Source of the DNA: Plotosus lineatus
Taxonomy: Eukaryota > Chordata > Actinopteri > Siluriformes > Plotosidae
DNA length: 64,000 bases
Direction: 5' to 3'
Assembly: GCA_024760905.1 (NCBI GenBank)
Contig: CM045732.1
Coordinates: forward strand, 55,604,496-55,668,495
The position numbers were made by a program, and so were the translations under genes. This document shows positions 29,225 to 36,864 of the stretch, piece after piece. The notes under the pieces are model-generated. The model did not search any database. It saw only the letters and a list, made by a program, of their open reading frames with translations, and was not told the origin of the DNA. How positions within the stretch are numbered: position 1 is the stretch's first letter; the number at the start of each line of letters is the position of its first letter.

Positions 29225-32200
29225 GATTATTATTATTATTATAATCATCATCATCATCATCATTGGGGCAGTGGTGGTCTAGTGGTATAGGGTGCTGGAT
29301 CACTGATCCCAAGGTTGGGGGTTCGAGTCCCACTTTCCACAAGGTTGTCACTGTTCCGCCAGTGCAGCTAACTGGGTTATCAAAGGCCGGCCATGTTTCT
29401 CACTGTCTATGGTGAGAGGTTTATGTAAAAGAACCATTGCTGACTTTCGTAAAGAGTAGGCTGCAAAGCCGTCAGCGTGTTTCTGTCCCTTGCTAAAGTG
29501 TTGTGTCAGGAAGGGCAGCCTACGTAAAAACCTCTGCCAAATCAAACGTGTGAATCATTCGCTGTGGCGACCCCTGATAAAGGGATAAAGCCGAAAGGAA
29601 AATCAATCATCATCATTATTTTTTTGTTGTTGTTATTATAGTCATGCACCCTTAGGTTTGCTTAAAAAACCCAGATATCCATTTTAATTATGGGTTGTAA
29701 GGCAACTTAATAGGAAAAATGCCAAGGTGGTGAATACTTTTGCAAACCACTATAAAATATATATCACAAAGCATGGCATACAGAAATGGTAGTTTTCCTC
29801 TCTGGTTTGGCTTCAGCTGTTCTCCCAGTGCAAGCTCAGGTGTCTTTTGGACTTTAATGGAAACTGATTTTCACATCTGTAGGGGACGCAGCCTCTCTTG
29901 AGACTCATTTCCGGCAGCTTGCGAAGGCCCTTGACACCAGCCACTTTCACCTCCAGCAGACGGAGAACATCATCCGCAGCCGCACACCTACTGGCCCTGA
30001 GCTGGATGCCTCCTACATGGGCTATGTGAGTACTTTACTGATAAAGGTTCTCTAGAAGCTAAATTAGAGTTGAATGGATGGAGTTGCAATGAAATGATTG
30101 CTATATAAATCGACTTACATTACTGAGTAGCTCTGGCAGGTGTTCTTTAGAGTTCTTTCTGGCTTTGCAGATGCGGTTACTTGGGGAGTGTCGGGACAGT
30201 ATTGATACAGTGAAGAGGGTTGGCTGTGAGCTCAAGGAAGAAGAACACAAGCTGACAGGGTTTGTCAACCCTAGCAGCTCAGAATCACAGACCTCAGGTA
30301 CTCATAGTCAAGTTTCAAATTTTATCAGGAAATATGCAATGATTTTTGCCATCGCAGATATTTACATATGGACCCTTTTGTTACTCATTGGTTTTTGCTG
30401 TTCCTCTCTGCCTCTGCCCTGTAGGGGTAATTGAGCGCTGGGAATTGCTGCAGGCACAGGCTCTGAGTAAAGAGCTACGCATAAAGCAGAATCTACAGCA
30501 GTGGCAACAGTTTAACTCAGACCTTAACAGCATATGTACCTGGCTGGACCAGGCTGAAGAAGACCTGGAGCAGCAGCGGAGGCTAGATGCTAGCACTGAT
30601 ATCCACACCATTGAGCTGCGCATCAAGAAACTCAAGGTTCGCCAACCCGAACTCCCCATAGTGACTGCATTTAAATTGTGGTCCGTATCATATTGTTTTT
30701 TTTTTTTATTCTACAAAATCTTTTCAGTAATTGTCTTACTTTCTTATTCAGGAACTACAAAAGGCTGTAGACAAGCGAAAGGCCATAGTGCTATCCATAA
30801 ATTTGTGCAGTTCTGAATTTGTTCAGTCAGACAGTGAGGACTCACAGGAGCTTCAGAGCAGACTGAAGGAAATGAATAACCGATGGGAGCGGCTTACCAG
30901 CTCCCTAGATGAATGGAGAGGCTCTCTCCAAGATGCACTAATGCAGTGCCAGGCAAGTCTCCTTTTACCGTTAACAATTAACTGCACATAATGACATACC
31001 ACTTAAAATTTGTGAGAGCCCCGACTTACGTTCATTCGTTTTATTTTTTCGACTATACGTGTTTAGTCAAATTTTGAGTTTAGACGTACATACGTAGTAT
31101 GCTGACATAATGACGCAATGACGTAATGACGCTGCGTCCATTGTTTACAAACGACAGACTGAACGTGCCCCTCCTTCTTCCCAGTTAAGTTATACATATA
31201 TATATATATACATATATATACATATATATATATATATAGCGTGTTACCCTTGTGTTAAGACGTCGTCTGTGTGATCTTTGTGTTTACACTGTTTTGCGGA
31301 CTTTTGTAACCCTCAGCAAATATGGTTGGTCAGAAGCATAAGCCTACTAGCATGGGTGCAGGTCTCATACACAGAGATGAATTAACTATCTGCTTGGATT
31401 GGCGCAATCTACCATGCATACTCAGTTAAGCAAAGAGAGTTGTAAAATGAATGAAAACTCGAATCCAGAAAAAAAGAGAACTCTTCGCTCTGCTGGTGAT
31501 TCACATCAGTGTAGGCTGAGTACAAAATGAGTATTGAACGGTGCCCTTGCTCACTTGAAAGACCGGAAGTCCATATAACCTGCGCTTTGTCTCAAGCACA
31601 AACAAGTAAACTACTTTCGGTGTTGAGTGCCTCACATATTGTAAGCGTTGATTGGCTGTTTTAAGCTTCATGTAAAGTGACCCGGCTCAGCTTCATGTAA
31701 AGTGACCATCCGTCCGTAGACCATCGGAACCATTTACAAGCAGAAAGATCTCATCATAGAGAATATTAAAGATTATATTTGATACTGCGTTTGAAATTTG
31801 ATGAGTGAATTTGATTAAAATTTATCTATTTGAAATTATTTTGCTTGAATTTAATTTATTCAAAATTAATGTTGATATTATTTGATATATTTGATATTAT
31901 TTTACAATGTTATGTTTATAATAATTGATTTAGGGGTGTTTTATGAGATACGGTAATGGTATTTATGGATGTATAGTACAGTATGTACGTCATGTGTCAC
32001 TGGAACATACAGTAACAACTTACGTTCATTTTCAACTTATGTTCGGCCGTCTGGAACCAAACAAAAATGTAAGTCGGGGAGTGTCTGTATTCTATGAATG
32101 AAATGTATAATAAACTATAAGATAAGATAGTAGACTGTAAATGATGTAATTGGTAAACTTTTCTGTTCTTCAGGACTTCCATGAAATGAGCCATGGTCTT

Positions 32201-35200
32201 TTGTTGTGGCTTGAGAATATTGACCGTCGGAAAAATGAGATTGTTCCCATAGATCACAGTCAGGACACCGACGCTCTGCATGAACATCATAAGACCCTCT
32301 CGGTACAGCATGGGTTTATCAATATGTGATTTCCCGGTATATACTTCTGTAGATCTTTAACTAATGGTGAATGGCTTTTGTTTTATCTTCCAGCAAATCC
32401 GACGGGAACTACTTGACTCTCAGCTAAAGGTTGCTTCATTGCAAGACATGTCTCTACAGCTACTGGTCCACTCAGAGGGCAGTGAGTGCCTGGAAGCCAA
32501 GGAGAAGGTGCATGTCATTGGCAACCGGCTCAAGATGCTACTCAAAGAGGTGACACGAGAAATCAGAGAGCTGGAAAAGACTCTGGACATCACCAGCAGT
32601 CAGCAGGTTAGTACATCAGTTAGAATAATGAATGGAATAATACAGAACTGTGTTGCAGTGATTTTATCATGCACTTATTATTTAAAGCTGCTGCTCTTAA
32701 TTAACATGTATTTTTTGCATTATATGTTTACTCAGCTACTGGGCAAGTAAATTAGGGATTTGTCCCTGAGTACACTGTGTATATAGATGTTATCTCAGTA
32801 ACTGTGCTAAAGTAGAATAGTTTTAATACAGACTAGCAGCTTATCTTCCGAAAAGCTTTTTTTTTTTTTTGCATAAATTGATTAATTGTCTCATTTTTTT
32901 TCTATCAGGATCTATCGTCTTGGTCGTCTGCTGATGAACTAGACACATCTGGTTCCTTGAGCCCTGTGTCTGGACGAAGCACTCCCAGTCGTCACCGATC
33001 GGTAACAAACCATCCTAAAGTTAAAGGATGAAAGTGATTATAATATTCAGAGAATAGTTTTTAACTTGTGTCCCTGATGTCCCTAAAACGTTGCCACTAG
33101 ATATGCTTGACATCTCAGTGTATTTGTTGAAGTATCAGTGTCCCTCCTGATTCTGACCCTGCCTTCTTACTTCACATCTAAATCGAATGCAGTAGCTAAG
33201 ATGTGATTCTGTCGTTACCACCCCATATTCTACCTTGTTCAGTGTTTACATTTCCAACCAACACATTTCCTTCTATTCATGGACCATCTCTACTCCCATG
33301 CAGTAACGCTCAAAGAACACTGGTTCAGTAATACTAAAATACAAAGCTGTACTTTGGTATAATGTATGAAAAACTTTTAAATCAGTATTTTAAATAAATT
33401 ATTTTAAGTTTGTTTGCTATAATATGTTTTGATGAACCAGTTTCTTTGATTTCGGAGAATTTCTGTCACCTTTTCATTTAAGTTCCTGGTCTTCTTTTGA
33501 ATTTTTTTTTTTCATCAGTAGCTTTGTCTTTATTTGCCTGGACTGAAACATTCTTTCTTTCTTTTACCCCCCCTGTTCATTGCAAACAGAAACGGGGCAA
33601 AAGTAGTCTGTCACAGCCTGGACCCTCTGTGAGCAGTTCACACTACAGGTACCTGTCTCCTGGTTTCTAGAACATCTGGAAGATAATGGAACTCAAGGCG
33701 TGACCTGACTGTATAAATTGTCATTTGCTGGGTTGATCTCAACATGAATTAAATCCTGGACTTGTGACTAAATGTCAGGCCAGCAGATTTATTTATGTGC
33801 AGTTATACAACTTAGGTCCATGCCAGTGGACTCCATCATCTTCTGTGCTTCTAGACACTGCTTAGGGTAGGAGTCATAGATGACATTCAGGAGGACATGC
33901 ACCAGAGAAATGTACTGTACTGTTTAATGAGTTTCTTACAGTATCATCTCAGTACTATATTTGTCGCTTATAATCTATGGCTGAATGTTTTTATTGCTAC
34001 TGAGCATTTTGCTGCTGAGCATTTTTTCACATCAGCCTGCATCAGCCAGCAAGTGTCTGCAATGAACCAAGTCTTTGGAGCAGCCTATCTTCCTCTCGTC
34101 CTTGTCTCACATCTCTATAATAACTAATCCACCATTCTCTTCTTCTTCTTCTTCTTCTTCTTCTTATCCACCATTTGTGGTTTGATTCCCCCAGTTCTCC
34201 ATTTGTAGATATAACTTGGCACGTTGGGACATTATAAACATTACTGAGTGGTAAAGTCATTACAGTGTAGTATACAGGCTCTGTAACTCCAGCATCTCAA
34301 AATCTGCACTTCCAAAGCCCCATTATTTTTCATGTCAAAAAATATAATTTAAGAAAACTTGCAAAGTGTATAATTTAAATATTTTCTTTGAACTGCATAA
34401 CAAATAAGTTAAGCCTCTATAAATACTATGCTAAAAACCTTGATGTTTGACAAATACCATTTCTTTAGTATTTGCAGTTATATTTGTACATATTTATTTA
34501 CTACAGGATTTCTAACATGATTCTATTGCATATAACTTTAAACTGACACTGTATGGTGTAAATTCTTGCAATGAGAGCTGATATTCCAAAAGAAACCTAC
34601 AGGTGGCACTGCAGCTGCTTTCCCAGAACAACTACTGGACAGCAATTTTTCTTCATGGCATGCATTATAATAGCTCTAACAATAACAGAGTTAAAGACAA
34701 GCGCTTTCTGAAAATAACTTTTTGTTGCTAAATACAACCAAAGCCTTGCATTTTCTTGAAACTCGCCTGGCTTGAGCAGCTTGACCTTTGTCTGAAAACC
34801 CAGTAACGTTATTTATTACTGTAATAATGCAAGATGTGTTGTATTTCATCTCAAGGTGCATGATAGGTGATCAGGCAAGTATACACAAAAATACAGCGGA
34901 ACTCCTTGAAAAAAAAAAAAAACACAGGAAATGATGTATATATTTTATCCAATCGACTTGGATCTTACTCGTGAATAATATGCAGCAAAGGGGTTGGAAG
35001 GTTCCACAGTTTTAGCCCAGCTTAAATGCTGAATATTGAATTTTGAATGTGTCTGCCTGATCTGTTGTGTCCCATGTGAACAGGTCCCTCAGCGCCGCTG
35101 GATCCGATTCTTCCCGTTCTAAGAAGATAAAGTCGTCCTCCTGGTGTAGAACTTTCCTCAAGCGGGTCCTCTGGGTGTCACTGCCTGTGCAGCTGCTGTT

Positions 35201-35330
35201 GCTGTTGCTGTTAGCTTTGGCCTGTCTGGTGCCTATGTCTGAGGAGGACTACAGTTGCTCCCAGTCTAACAACTTTGCCCACTCCTTTCATCCTATGCTT
35301 AGCTACACAAATGGGCCTCCACCTATGTGA
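1..35330 (+). CDS. syne1: Nesprin-1 (SYNE1), C-terminal ~2,707 residues, 5' end outside window
   Basis: Nesprin-1 is a giant spectrin-repeat protein of the outer nuclear membrane. Its C-terminal KASH peptide binds SUN proteins, forming LINC complexes that couple the nucleus to the cytoskeleton. I assembled 49 exons with consistent phases; from the first complete codon at position 3 they give 2,708 codons including the stop. Many segments match vertebrate SYNE1 closely, for example RLLTSSLDAVQLQVDSLQ, ASVDSIPLEWDHDYDLSR and the KASH tail YTNGPPPM. The order of spectrin repeats, acidic linker, cassette exon, Ser-rich segment and KASH is that of SYNE1. The PMSEEDYSC luminal motif and the ccdc170 neighbour support SYNE1 rather than SYNE2. 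The actin-binding CH domains and most spectrin repeats lie upstream of the window (human nesprin-1 is about 8,800 aa). Three introns use GC-AG splice sites. Which teleost duplicate (a or b) this is cannot be told. Confidence 0.96.
1469..1970. mobile_element. Non-autonomous hAT-like element with 8-bp target duplication
   Basis: The ends are inverted: CAGTGGAACCCAACC on the left, and CAGTGGCCCCCAACC as the complement of the right end. The flanks 1461-1468 and 1971-1978 are the identical octamer ATCTAAAG, the 8-bp duplication typical of hAT transposition. It lies in a syne1 intron and has no coding capacity. Confidence 0.85.
2086..2215 (+). repeat. SINE-B tail fragment
   Basis: The 3' half of the common fish SINE with GTACCCCGGCCTCGCCCAGA and a gaatgaatgga end. 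The tRNA-like head is missing. Confidence 0.65.
3443..3495. repeat. (TAA)n microsatellite
   Basis: About 50 bases of uninterrupted TAA repeats in a syne1 intron. Confidence 0.95.
4866..5090 (-). repeat. SINE-B copy, reverse orientation
   Basis: Read on the minus strand, the pieces follow the SINE order from a tRNA-like head (complement of cttcttgctgtgaggcggat) to a tail with GGGTGTACCC-like sequence. It is heavily diverged and lies next to a forward copy of the same family. Confidence 0.55.
5148..5465 (+). repeat. SINE-B copy
   Basis: The head GGGCGGCACAGTTATCTCAT and a TTTGAGTCCC B-box region are tRNA-like. They are followed by the body gtgtggagtttgtttgc and a worn tail. This is the common fish GGCGGCACGG tRNA-SINE type. 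Confidence 0.65.
6232..6556 (+). mobile_element. 3' end of an RTE-like LINE
   Basis: The open frame MDRIRNEYIRGTAHV continues with RLRWFGHVQRRDSEYIGSRM and RRPRGRTKRRFMDVVK, the C-terminus of RTE-type reverse transcriptases. The 3' end is GTGGCGACCCCTGAAGGGAA then aagaagaag. The 5' part is lost, as usual for truncated LINE insertions. It lies in a syne1 intron, in gene orientation. Confidence 0.75.
7011..7793. mobile_element. Tigger-like element, copy A
   Basis: Inverted ends CAGTGGTACTTCACTTTACG and the complement of cgtaaagtgaggtaccactg, flanked by TA on both sides. The interior includes a short (GT)n run and a remnant of the transposase start region. Non-autonomous, in a syne1 intron. Confidence 0.85.
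8071..12562 (+). CDS. syne1: syne1 exons 10-16: spectrin repeats
   Basis: Exons lie at 8071-8190, 8272-8472, 8580-8753, 11229-11360, 11689-11885, 12053-12185 and 12380-12562. Spectrin-type helices are visible, for example AHKKGVELEYILE followed by TWSRLVIDYQCLNRHLE. The Trp near the start of exon 13 is the conserved helix-A Trp of a repeat. Exon 11 ends at LLDKHK with donor AAG/GCAAGC, a GC-AG intron, because reading on reaches a stop three codons later while exon 12 (EFFQGLEWHM) is the expected continuation. The 2.5-kb intron after exon 12 holds a SINE and a hAT element with a Tigger copy inside it. Confidence 0.92.
8818..9140 (+). repeat. SINE-B copy
   Basis: Head GGGCAGCACAATAGCGTAGT, a diverged B-box (gggtttgagacc), the body with cctccaggtactcagatttt and a decayed tail that abuts the next hAT element. 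Confidence 0.6.
9140..11117. mobile_element. hAT-like element interrupted by Tigger copy B
   Basis: The left end agtgcttctcaattattttt and the right end atttaagaaccactgggt are roughly inverted. The flanks ggtttaag and ggttaagc look like a worn target duplication. After removing the Tigger insertion (10307-11022) the two halves are continuous. The interior has no intact transposase. It lies in the syne1 intron between exons 12 and 13. Confidence 0.6.
10307..11022. mobile_element. Tigger-like element, copy B, nested in hAT
   Basis: TA-flanked inverted ends CAGTGGTACCTCACTTTACG and the complement of acgtgagataccactg. It contains a (CA)n array at about 10681-10752, at the same internal place as the GT arrays of copies A, D and E. 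It must be younger than the surrounding hAT element. Confidence 0.85.
13153..18417 (+). CDS. syne1: syne1 exons 17-25: spectrin repeats
   Basis: Exons lie at 13153-13302, 13926-14102, 14182-14337, 14447-14602, 14705-14875, 14992-15330, 17511-17693, 17776-18077 and 18270-18417. This is among the most conserved parts of the gene here: NCKQLTVDFVNQSVVQIS, QDVESKRSDKTDFAERLGAM, FSSMAPDLEHLNELAYRLPL and TFLEKCETWMEFLVQTEEKL all read as nesprin-1. Exon 17 ends at LQRYK with donor AAG/GCAGGT; a GC donor is required because the nearby GT would add four bases and break the frame into exon 18 (GFRVDVN). The 2.2-kb intron after exon 22 contains a Tigger element and a tRNA-Leu-like pseudogene. Confidence 0.95.
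13558..13665 (-). repeat. SINE-B tail fragment
   Basis: Complement of the SINE-B tail (cgcttaatcctaatttgggt, gagtacaccctgg), directly abutting a reversed SINE-A copy. Confidence 0.6.
13667..13887 (-). repeat. SINE-A copy, 3' truncated
   Basis: On the minus strand this is a tRNA-like head, GGGGCAGTGGTGGTCTAGTG with B box GGGTTCAAGTCCC, then the family body (ccgtcagcgtgtttc). The tail is missing. Confidence 0.75.
15448..16344 (+). mobile_element. Tigger-like element, copy C, with transposase remnant
   Basis: The right end gtgaggtaccactg is followed by TA; the left end has diverged (cattggtacctttctttacg). The interior encodes relics of a pogo/Tigger transposase: a CENP-B-type helix-turn-helix (IKVKQEMIKKYESG, SETAKEYGRNPSTIGTILKQ, 15775-16017) and, after a frame break, DFKASHGWFERYKK (about 16110-16150), the second CENP-B-type DNA-binding motif. 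The catalytic DDE region is absent. Host gene: syne1 intron 22. Confidence 0.85.
16345..17137. other. Intronic DNA, no recognisable feature
   Basis: The syne1 intron between Tigger copy C and the tRNA-Leu-like pseudogene. Short open frames lack splice context or family resemblance. Confidence 0.4.
17138..17212 (-). pseudogene. tRNA-Leu-like pseudogene lacking the anticodon loop
   Basis: On the minus strand, 75 bases read as a class II tRNA with acceptor stem ACCAGGA/TCCTGAT, A box TGGCTGAGTGG, a long variable arm and B box GTTCAAACC. The match is to vertebrate tRNA-Leu of the TAA type (83 nt with CCA-less end). The anticodon arm is only TTGGA joined directly to TCTAA: the seven loop bases, including the anticodon, are absent. 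It lies in a syne1 intron, opposite to the gene. It cannot decode, so it is a pseudogene or tRNA-derived repeat; the polymerase III boxes look intact. Confidence 0.75.
17272..17345 (-). repeat. SINE-B tail fragment
   Basis: Complement of the SINE-B tail (gggtcaccaggagtctggcg, gggcgagttaaaccctgg), followed by a short AT run. Confidence 0.55.
18645..19429. mobile_element. Tigger-like element, copy D
   Basis: Inverted ends CAGTGGTACCTCACCTTACG and the complement of cgtaaggtgaggtaccactg, preceded by TA. It contains a (GT)n array at about 18939-18990 and a short stretch repeated inside the element (ggaggccagcagggcgggatg and a near copy about 65 bases on). Confidence 0.85.
19509..26872 (+). CDS. 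syne1: syne1 exons 26-38: spectrin repeats
   Basis: Exons lie at 19509-19603, 19698-19932, 21784-21978, 22149-22274, 22516-22671, 23468-23626, 23727-23893, 24020-24182, 24293-24480, 24658-24808, 25697-25879, 26389-26526 and 26675-26872. Recognisable conserved stretches include LLSNQWQGVVRRAQQRRGII, GSYILTVEAGRQLLLSAD, SVLNLCEVLLHDCDACATDA and ARDSILVWLTEMDLQLTNIE. All splice sites are GT-AG. In mammals this part belongs to short muscle isoforms (nesprin-1 alpha) whose first exons start in introns; I could not identify such an alternative first exon here. Confidence 0.96.
20764..21153 (+). mobile_element. 3' end of an RTE-like LINE
   Basis: The frame reads AEMKMLRFSLGVTRMDRIRN then RLRWFGHVQRRDSEYIGSRM and stops early at RRP. 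The same C-terminal reverse-transcriptase segment and tail (GTGGCGACCCCTGAAGGGAA) occur at 6232-6556, extended here about 60 bases further 5'. Truncated and inactive. Confidence 0.75.
21186..21489. repeat. Unclassified GC-rich repeat block with (GTA)n start
   Basis: A GTA/GTAGTA run followed by about 260 bases of GC-rich sequence (ggcctccaacggtttcgaag, cttggcgccaccggaaggat) unlike the surrounding AT-rich intron, directly attached to a reversed SINE-A fragment. It is probably another part of a composite SINE or LINE insertion; the family is not recognised. Confidence 0.4.
21490..21617 (-). repeat. SINE-A body fragment
   Basis: Complement of the SINE-A middle (gtcgaaagtcaacaatggtt, ctttgataacccagttagct). 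Head and tail are lacking. Confidence 0.7.
22675..23460. other. Intron without recognisable feature
   Basis: The syne1 intron between exons 30 and 31. AT-rich; no repeat family, RNA or exon seen. Confidence 0.5.
24868..25195 (+). repeat. tRNA-derived SINE of a third type, with minisatellite and (GT)n
   Basis: The head GGGGCAGTCATGGTCTAATG is tRNA-like. After it, a 12-base unit (gtgagcagaaca) is repeated three times. Then comes CCCTTGAGCAAGGCACCTAA, a body motif of a widespread fish SINE, and two GT-rich arrays at about 25087-25175. Confidence 0.6.
26904..27664. mobile_element. Tigger-like element, copy E
   Basis: TA-flanked, inserted at the end of an (AT)n run (26875-26903). Left end CAGTGGTACCTAACCTTACG and the complement of gtgaggtagcactg on the right. 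It has an internal GT run. It sits only about 30 bases downstream of the syne1 exon 38 donor. Confidence 0.85.
27786..28101 (+). CDS. syne1: syne1 exon 39: acidic adaptive linker
   Basis: A 316-nt exon entering in phase 0 and leaving in phase 1. It starts FTDDEHDISYSDREFDLDEA and ends just after ASALT. It is rich in Asp, Glu and Ser and carries SGRDTPASVDSIPLEWDHDY, a hallmark of nesprin-1. It lies between spectrin repeats ending RLPVQ and the repeat that begins in exon 41. The family knowledge is that this linker is unstructured and borders the alternatively spliced segment; the sequence shows the composition and the phase-1 exit that makes the next exon skippable. Confidence 0.95.
28452..28520 (+). 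CDS. syne1: syne1 exon 40: 69-nt cassette exon (23 codons)
   Basis: This exon starts after tttccag, ends before gtaggc and encodes DVVIPESPEAYVKLTEK plus a short tail. It is phase 1 on both sides, so inclusion or skipping leaves the frame unchanged: exon 39 can join directly to exon 41 (GDAASLETHF). The same short segment is alternatively used in mammalian nesprin-1, so I infer regulated splicing here too. Confidence 0.85.
28521..29170. other. Intron without recognisable feature
   Basis: The first part of the syne1 intron between the cassette exon and exon 41. AT-rich, with A tracts near 29,000; nothing assignable. Confidence 0.4.
29171..29264. repeat. (ATT)n/(ATC)n microsatellite
   Basis: About 75 bases of ATT repeats passing into ATC repeats, immediately upstream of a SINE-A insertion. 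ATC repeats also follow the SINE. Confidence 0.95.
29265..29602 (+). repeat. SINE-A, near full length
   Basis: The tRNA-like head GGGGCAGTGGTGGTCTAGTG has the A box and GGTTCGAGTCCC the B box. The body contains cagctaactgggttatcaaa, and the tail GTGGCGACCCCTGATAAAGG ends ccgaaaggaaaat. The same tail ends the RTE-like LINE copies in this window, so LINE machinery probably mobilised it. Confidence 0.85.
29883..33648 (+). CDS. syne1: syne1 exons 41-48: last spectrin repeats and Ser/Pro-rich linker
   Basis: Exons lie at 29883-30025, 30171-30297, 30425-30636, 30752-30952, 32174-32302, 32394-32606, 32909-33001 and 33590-33648. They encode the final repeats (QTENIIRSRTPTGPELDASY, QQFNSDLNSICTWLDQAEED, DFHEMSHGLLLWLENIDRRK) and then a Ser/Pro-rich linker (SSWSSADELDTSGSLSPVSG, SLSQPGPSVSSS) before the membrane anchor. 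Exon 44 ends QCQ with donor CAG/GCAAGT, a perfect-consensus GC donor, and the next intron contains a 1.1-kb transposon. Phases close into the KASH exon. Confidence 0.95.
31011..32087. mobile_element. Pogo/Tigger-like non-autonomous element H
   Basis: The ends ccccgacttacgttcattcg and the complement of gtaagtcggggagtgtctg are inverted, with TA at the right side. The interior matches element G (43982-44953) in the opposite orientation, for example the segment around ccattgtttacaaacgacag. It lies in the syne1 intron between exons 44 and 45. Confidence 0.7.
33649..35083. other. Last syne1 intron, no recognisable feature
   Basis: AT-rich, with a short CTT run near 34,138-34,164. Neither a repeat family nor an alternative exon could be supported. 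Confidence 0.4.
35084..35330 (+). CDS. syne1: syne1 terminal exon: KASH domain
   Basis: The last exon encodes a basic juxtamembrane segment (SRSKKIKSSSWCRTFLKR), one transmembrane helix (VSLPVQLLLLLLLALACLV) and the luminal KASH peptide ending YTNGPPPM, then TGA. The KASH peptide inserts into the groove of SUN trimers in the perinuclear space. Visible key residues are the Cys at position -23 from the C-terminus, which in nesprin-1/-2 can form a disulfide with SUN, and the PPPX terminus. The residue eight before the end is Ser where mammalian SYNE1/2 have Arg, and the final residue is Met rather than Leu or Thr. Family assignment is certain; any functional effect of those changes is inference. 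Confidence 0.98.
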
Positions 35331-36165
35331 GCTTGTTTTTTGTTTGTTTGTTTGTTTGTTTTTTAACATTGGGGAGCCTTTAATTCCGATTCTCCGAAGA
35401 GTTTCCTCTGACAGGGACCACTAAATTAGCATCCAAAGCTGATCATGTTTGTGTCTTAGCATTGCGAAATAGAGCTGCTATGTTTACTCATGTCTTGCGT
35501 AGACATCTGGGAGAAGAAATTCTTTGCACTGAAAGTAAATACTGTAGGTCAGGTGGTTATGAGTAATACAGATCATTCTTCCAAATTTCAAAAGGAGAAA
35601 TGCATACATGAAAGTGTTTTAACTGGACAGAACTGGATTTTAAATGGAAATACTGTGGAAGGTATATATTGCAATCTACTAAAACCTATTATTTTGTTTT
35701 TGTTTGTTTAATCATGGAGAGTATTGACACTTGATGTACTAAAAAAATTATACGACTGTATTCCTTAAGTTGTAAAACAACATTTTAAAGAGCTATATAT
35801 GGGAACTATTTTTATATGTATTTTTGGCATGTAATCTTTTTGCTTTTAAAATCATTTGATTTATTGGATTTGTCATTGTTCAAGACTGATATTAATTATA
35901 ACTAACTGTAATAATCAAGTTATACGGAATATACAGTATTCTGAAAAAATGTTGAAAAGTGGAAAATTACTTATATATTGAGCAATGCACAGTTTGCTCA
36001 GACCGAAGAAGAAGATGTCAAAAATATAGACAGTATACACATTACATGAATTTGTGAGTGTTTTTTTTTTTTTTTTGTGACAATCAACAACAAACAACCA
36101 AAAAAAAAAAAAAAGAGGTCCTTTGTTACATGTGTCCAGAGTGTAACACTAAATTAACAAATAAA
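35331..36165 (+). other. Probable syne1 3' UTR with polyadenylation signal
   Basis: The sequence after the stop is AT-rich and has no coding exon on either strand. The first well-placed AATAAA on the + strand is at 36160-36165, so the 3' UTR may extend to about 36.2 kb. The real poly(A) site could differ. Confidence 0.4.
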
Positions 36166-36217
36166 CTATAAGTATAAAACCAAGCGGTATTTAGTGTCAT
36201 ACACAAATATCACAGTG

Positions 36218-36258
<41 letters not shown>

Positions 36259-36864
36259 GTAATAGTTTTGTTGTATTAAAACAATCCGATTCAATACAAT
36301 AATACTATAATTAATACAATAACAATGTGCTCCTCATTTAACCAGCTCAATTACAAGTGTTGTTAGATCATATCTACAGATGTGGGCAGGTCTCTTGGAC
36401 CTGTGTTGGGGCTAGGCGTCCCAGTCACCACAAGTCTCTCGTGACAATACAGTCGATAAGAGTAGGACCTGTCTACCTACGCACACGAAGACTGGGTCCG
36501 ACTGATTGTGTGGAAGAAACCATCAAATTGGTTCAACGAACAAGAAGGCGGTCCCAGCAAAGTGTCGTGGAGCACAACCAGGGCACAGTAGAGCACACAG
36601 GTCACTGTTGGCCATCCACTGCATCCTGACCTATGTCCTGCCACTGGACTCAGATGGACTGGGAATGGAAGATGGAAGCTAACAATCTGCGCAACTGTCC
36701 CTCACTTAAATCCAATTCAAGCGCAAGTCATGACTTCACCCATACCATAGATCATCAATCTGATATGAAGTCATGGTCATGGACCTCGAAGGATGACCAA
36801 CAACAACTACTGTGTTGTTAGTGTCTGGTAAATACTAGAGTATATGTGGCTGCTGAATTGCTGC
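36166..36864. other. Convergent intergenic stretch between syne1 and ccdc170
   Basis: This holds an (AAT)n run at about 36219-36257 and an unclassified, GC-richer block at about 36357-36830 that looks like a decayed repeat. No ESR1-like exon (zinc-finger or ligand-binding segment) is visible on either strand, although ESR1 sits between SYNE1 and CCDC170 in human. Confidence 0.5.
36219..36257. repeat. (AAT)n microsatellite
   Basis: About 38 bases of AAT repeats downstream of syne1. Confidence 0.9.

Noticed and set aside
29265..29345. Functional tRNA gene in SINE-A heads
   Set aside because: A and B boxes are present, but the sequence does not fold into full tRNA arms and repeats with a SINE body downstream.
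36357..36830. Open frames between syne1 and ccdc170 as a gene or ESR1 remnant
   Set aside because: No zinc-finger or ligand-domain motifs and no splice context; the block looks like an old repeat.
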